Shown here: positions 31,162 through 34,439 of the stretch, one piece after another
Layout of the letters: each line of letters starts with the position of its first letter
Numbering within the stretch: position 1 is the stretch's first letter
Source: Bacteroidota bacterium
Lineage (GTDB): Bacteria; Bacteroidota; Bacteroidia; CAILMK01
DNA length: 34,439 nt
Direction of reading: 5' to 3'
Assembly: GCA_013288555.1 (NCBI GenBank)
Contig: JABDBQ010000031.1
Coordinates: 1-34,439, forward strand
Translations under genes and position numbers: made by a program
The notes under the pieces: generated by a model
What the model saw: the letters and a program-made list of their open reading frames with translations, nothing else
What the model was told of the DNA's origin: nothing
Database searches by the model: none

Positions 31162-33561
31162 TTATTCAGCTTTTAGATTTAATAATTCCCGCTGAAGTTC
31201 TAAGATACAGGCGTGTACTGTAGCACCTGTTTGATCAATCATTTCTTTCAAAAGCAGTGGATCAGGAGACTCAGCGGCATTTTTTTCAATTCGTTGCATG
31301 AGTGTTTCTGCTGACTTTACCCCTATTAATCCAAATGATGGTTTCATTTTGTGAGCCAGAAATTTTACTTTTTCCCAATCCATTTTATTGAAACTATCCT
31401 GGAGTTCTTCAGCAGATTTAGGAATCTCCGTAATAATCATTTCAAGAATTTCCCTGATAAATGAATTACTCCCTTCTGAAAGATTCCTGAGATAAGCTAG
31501 ATTCGTAATTCTTTCGTTACCAAGTGATTCTTTGTTTTTCCCCGTCATTTCTGCCTCATTTGTTATTAGATTCACAATCTTATTAAATAAATTCTTTGTA
31601 TCAAAGGGTTTTGAAATATAATCATTCATTCCACAGGCAAGGCATTTGTCTTGCTCACTGTTGACAGGGTGAGCCGTGATAGCAATTATTGGAACCTCAT
31701 TTTTGGGTGCCGGTAATTTGTACCTGATGTACTCAGTGGCTTCAAATCCATCCATTTCCGGCATTACCAGGTCCATAAAAATAATGTCGTAGCTGTTCTT
31801 TTCCGCCATTTCTGTCGCCTCTTTTCCATTTTTGGCAATTTCTACAGACAAACCGAAATCCTTTAAAATTTTCGAAGACACCAATTGGTTGATAACGTTA
31901 TCTTCAACAAGAAGACATCTTTTTCCTTCTAATAGTTTTTCGTCAATACCAGAGTTGAAGTTTAAACTTGTTTGAAGGCCATGTTCATCCTTTTTATATT
32001 TCAAAAAGATATAAAAATCACTCCCTTCATTTATTTTGCTGGTTACATTTACAATGCCTCCCTGCAATTCAACCAGTTTTTTGACAATCGCCAATCCCAA
32101 TCCTGTTCCACCGTATTTGCGTGCGATACTGTTATGTCCCTGGGTAAAACTATGGAAAATAGTGTCTATTCTTTCCTTTGCAATCCCAATTCCCGTATCC
32201 TCTATATTAAATTCAAGACCCAATTCGTCTGATGTTGATTCAGTCCTTTTAAGGGTAAGTTTAACGCCCCCGGTATGCGTGAATTTAATGGCGTTACTCA
32301 AAACATTTATCAACACCTGATTTAACCTTATTGGGTCCCCAATGACAGAAAAAGGTACATCTTCATCAATAAAATATTCAAATTTAACCCCTTTTTCAAC
32401 GGATTTTGGCCTTAGCAGATCCATTGTAAATCTGACACTTTCCCTGGGTGAGAAACTTATTTCCTCAAAAGTCATTTTACCCGCTTCAATCTTTGAAAGA
32501 TCAAGTATGTCATTCAAAACAACAAGAAGTGTTTCTCCTGATTTAGAAATGGCTTCAAGATATTCTCTTTGTTCATTATCTAAGTTTGAATCGAGCAACA
32601 GGCGTGTCAACCCAATTATCGCATTCATCGGAGTCCTGATTTCATGGCTGGTATTGGCCAGGAATTCTTCTTTAATCTGTATAGATTTTTCAGCAATTTC
32701 TTTTGCTTCAATGAGCTCCTTGTTAACTTTCTCCAGGTTTTCCAGGTATCTCTTTATTTCATTTTCAGTGGCGATCCTGTGTGATATATCCCTGCAAACC
32801 GTTTGGATCTGAACCAGCTCTCCTGTGTCGGATAGAATAGGCTGAAAGGTCATCTCAACTGAGATGGCGTTCCCGTCCTTTTTAATAAAACGGAAAATGT
32901 ATGACGTAGATGAGCCTATTCTTATATTTTTGAAGGCTGTTTTTACCCTGTCTCTATCTTCCTCGCCAAAAAATGTGTAAGGTGATTTATTGATCAGTTC
33001 TTCTGGCTTGAACCCGGAAATGTCATATACAGAAGGTGATACATATGTATAACTTCCATCTTTTTTATGTAAACACACCATATCTCTGGTGTTTTCTGAT
33101 ATCAGTCTGTATCTTTTTTCACTTTCTGCCAGGGCTTCTTCAGCTTTGGTTTTATCTGTAACATCAAATCCGAGACCGGCTGTATAAATTTCACCGGATG
33201 AACTGATTATCGGGAATTTATGCACCCACCAATTTCTCATGGATCCATCAGGCCCTGGCACATTCTCATATATTTCTTTCTTTTCACCACTGGCAACTAT
33301 AAAGTTGTCATCTTCATTGATGAGGTTTACCACCTCATGGTCAAGAAGGTCATTATCTGTTTTCCCAATTACATCGTCTATATTTAATGAAAACTTCAGG
33401 CAGAATTCATTGTTTGCATAGGTATATCTTCCTGAACTGTCTTTGATCCAGGCTACAGCCGGGCTGTTATTCATAAATGCCTCAAATCGCTCATCAACAG
33501 GTCTAAGGGCATTTAATAAATTATCCATTTTTTCGATGATATCAGGTTCTGTGTTTCCCAT
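31162..33561 (-). CDS. Hybrid sensor histidine kinase (PAS-PAS-HisKA-HATPase-REC-HPt)
   Basis: A 799-residue signalling protein. Order from ATG 33561: PAS (~22-135), PAS (~148-262, ends in a PAC-like 'GELVQIQTVCRDISHR'), coiled linker (~265-300), HisKA with H306 ('ANTSHEIRTPMNAIIG'), HATPase with N423 ('NVLSNAIKFTHTGG'), 'DTGIGI' and 'GGTGLGLAIV', REC with D597 ('IIFMDLVMPEMDGF'), and a C-terminal HPt with H737 ('FLAHKMKPSFGLIG'). It has no membrane segment, so it senses cytoplasmic signals through its PAS domains. The HPt at the end would pass the phosphoryl group to a receiver, and the two adjacent stand-alone receivers are obvious candidates. The open frame extends to 33648, but the ATG at 33561 starts 'MGNTEPDIIEKMDNLL', which fits better. 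Confidence 0.93.
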   Translation of the reverse strand: MGNTEPDIIEKMDNLLNALRPVDERFEAFMNNSPAVAWIKDSSGRYTYANNEFCLKFSLNIDDVIGKTDNDLLDHEVVNLINEDDNFIVASGEKKEIYENVPGPDGSMRNWWVHKFPIISSSGEIYTAGLGFDVTDKTKAEEALAESEKRYRLISENTRDMVCLHKKDGSYTYVSPSVYDISGFKPEELINKSPYTFFGEEDRDRVKTAFKNIRIGSSTSYIFRFIKKDGNAISVEMTFQPILSDTGELVQIQTVCRDISHRIATENEIKRYLENLEKVNKELIEAKEIAEKSIQIKEEFLANTSHEIRTPMNAIIGLTRLLLDSNLDNEQREYLEAISKSGETLLVVLNDILDLSKIEAGKMTFEEISFSPRESVRFTMDLLRPKSVEKGVKFEYFIDEDVPFSVIGDPIRLNQVLINVLSNAIKFTHTGGVKLTLKRTESTSDELGLEFNIEDTGIGIAKERIDTIFHSFTQGHNSIARKYGGTGLGLAIVKKLVELQGGIVNVTSKINEGSDFYIFLKYKKDEHGLQTSLNFNSGIDEKLLEGKRCLLVEDNVINQLVSSKILKDFGLSVEIAKNGKEATEMAEKNSYDIIFMDLVMPEMDGFEATEYIRYKLPAPKNEVPIIAITAHPVNSEQDKCLACGMNDYISKPFDTKNLFNKIVNLITNEAEMTGKNKESLGNERITNLAYLRNLSEGSNSFIREILEMIITEIPKSAEELQDSFNKMDWEKVKFLAHKMKPSFGLIGVKSAETLMQRIEKNAAESPDPLLLKEMIDQTGATVHACILELQRELLNLKAE

Positions 33562-34215
33562 AAGTACAAATGGCTGGAATAAGTGGAGTATTGAATAGGA
33601 TTTGGTCTTGTACTGACAAATAATAATTATGAACGCGCGATAGATCACTTTGTCTGGTTTTCACCGCTTTGAAATCGAATATCACAAATGGCACAATGCG
33701 TAAATTTGCTCTATGCAACTGCAATATTGCAGAAATCCAGAATTTTTTAATAATTCTCAAAATCTTGTAATTAAGAGTGTTATAGATTAACTTAAGGCCT
33801 GCTCCCTAGGCTATAAGATTGCTATGCACTTCCCAAAATTAACTCAAATAAATATAAAAACAAAGATAGATGCATATAGTTTCAATGGATGCTAAAGTTG
33901 ACAGTTTAGCTTACAGATGTAAGAAAATGAATGATTGTTCAATATTTTAGCTATCAAATTGATTAAAATGCAGAAAAAAAAATTAATTTTTTTTACTACA
34001 TTCTTTTTAAGATACTAATAATGAATTGTATATGAATAAATATTTTTAGGGATCGCCATTGAGACAAAAGCTGTGATTATGTAAATATTTTATAAGGTCA
34101 ACATGCCAGTTGTTCAAATAACCTCGTGCCAAAAATTCTATTACGTTATCAAGGTTTTAAATTAAAGTTAACAATTCATCCTTTCGTTTATTCCCCGGAA
34201 ATCTGCACTTGCCAA
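33562..34215. other. Long AT-rich gap between the hybrid kinase and rarA
   Basis: No convincing gene or RNA in 654 bases. It includes a consensus promoter for the kinase (33834-33864) and a 20-base perfect AT palindrome (33975-33994, eight A, TTAA, eight T). The palindrome could act as a bidirectional stop or a curved, protein-binding site. The rest is unremarkable. Confidence 0.4.
33834..33864 (-). promoter_or_regulatory. Consensus promoter for the hybrid kinase gene
   Basis: On the minus strand: TTTG (33861-33864), a 19-base spacer, and TAATTTTG (33834-33841). Both elements and spacing fit the Bacteroidota pattern. It would give a leader of about 270 bases before the ATG at 33561. Confidence 0.5.
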
Positions 34216-34439
34216 TCAATATTCGTATTTGTCTTTCCATAAGGATTTTAAGAAACGCCGCATTTCTATTTCTCGGGTATTGTCGCCGGGCTCATATAGT
34301 TTAGAGCCGGATATTTTTTCAGGAAGGAATTCCTGTTCAGTGAAATTGTTTTCATAGGCATGGGCGTACTTATAGTCTTTGCCGTAACCTATATCTTTCA
34401 TGAGTTTCGTAGGGGCATTTCTCAGGTGAAGGGGGACAG
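34216..34439 (-). CDS. rarA: Replication-associated recombination protein RarA (C-terminal part only)
   Basis: The frame is open to the right window edge; only the last ~74 residues are visible. '[20 protein letters not shown]' is the conserved C-terminal region of RarA (MgsA), followed by '[20 protein letters not shown]' and the usual '[16 protein letters not shown]'-like end (here '[19 protein letters not shown]'). RarA is an AAA+ ATPase acting at stalled replication forks. The ATPase core lies outside the window. It is transcribed toward the kinase gene, with a 654-base gap between. Confidence 0.88.
   Translation of the reverse strand, partial: VPLHLRNAPTKLMKDIGYGKDYKYAHAYENNFTEQEFLPEKISGSKLYEPGDNTREIEMRRFLKSLWKDKYEY

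Noticed and set aside
33542-33760. Small minus-strand frame upstream of the hybrid kinase
   Set aside because: It overlaps the kinase start in another frame, has no features of a real protein, and lies in the predicted leader region.
33562-34215. tRNA or structured small RNA in the long gap
   Set aside because: I looked for cloverleaf-like arms and a T-loop GTTCRANNC pattern and found none that fit. The only clear structures are an AT palindrome and a promoter.

Overview
The window looks like chromosomal DNA of a Bacteroidota (Bacteroidetes) bacterium. The reasons are: type IX secretion C-terminal sorting domains on two secreted proteins, several -7 elements of the Bacteroidota form TAnnTTTG, few visible Shine-Dalgarno sequences, AT-rich composition, and Bacteroidota-like versions of AnmK, RadA, GcvT, RarA and response regulators. 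I see no phage, transposase, rRNA, tRNA or CRISPR. Both ends cut through genes: a PQQ-propeller lipoprotein on the left and rarA on the right.

Layout. 1-5308 (minus): three consecutive multispanning GT-C type glycosyltransferases (GT22-like, PIG-V-like and a third), then a beta-propeller lipoprotein. 5508-11481: DacB/PBP4, a very large T9SS-exported C25-like protein, AnmK (peptidoglycan recycling) and a TPR protein. 11579-14683: a compact polyhydroxyalkanoate (PHA) locus, with phaJ divergent from a phaE-phaC class III synthase operon that ends in a strong hairpin terminator; an alpha/beta hydrolase follows. 15849-16464: a VapBC-type toxin-antitoxin pair. 16593-18722 (minus): a regulator-like protein with a degenerate Fic domain and a membrane-anchored unknown. 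18869-22369: an orphan PaaD-like MIP18 protein, a secreted protein with a tandem ~210-residue duplication, a beta-barrel-like protein and a small conserved-looking ORF. 22370-22832: a dense block of intergenic palindromes. 22833-27507 (minus): ogt, PBP1A and radA. 27655-30119: gcvT-comB-aag. 30144-33561 (minus): two stand-alone receiver proteins and a hybrid histidine kinase with an HPt domain. 33562-34215: a long AT-rich gap, then rarA.

How the genes work together. PhaJ would supply (R)-3-hydroxyacyl-CoA from beta-oxidation to the PhaE/PhaC synthase. DacB, AnmK and PBP1A cover peptidoglycan trimming, recycling and synthesis. Aag, Ogt, RadA and RarA are DNA repair functions. The GT-C cluster probably adds sugars from polyprenyl-phosphate donors on the periplasmic side. 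The kinase/receiver set looks like a multistep phosphorelay without a DNA-binding output.

The points most worth a second look are: the GT-C trio resembling eukaryotic GPI/N-glycan mannosyltransferases; the PHA locus; the Fic-like protein that has lost its catalytic motif; the C25-like protein that appears to lack both catalytic residues; comB, whose conserved N-terminus has no ATG/GTG/TTG start; and a family of dispersed intergenic palindromes.
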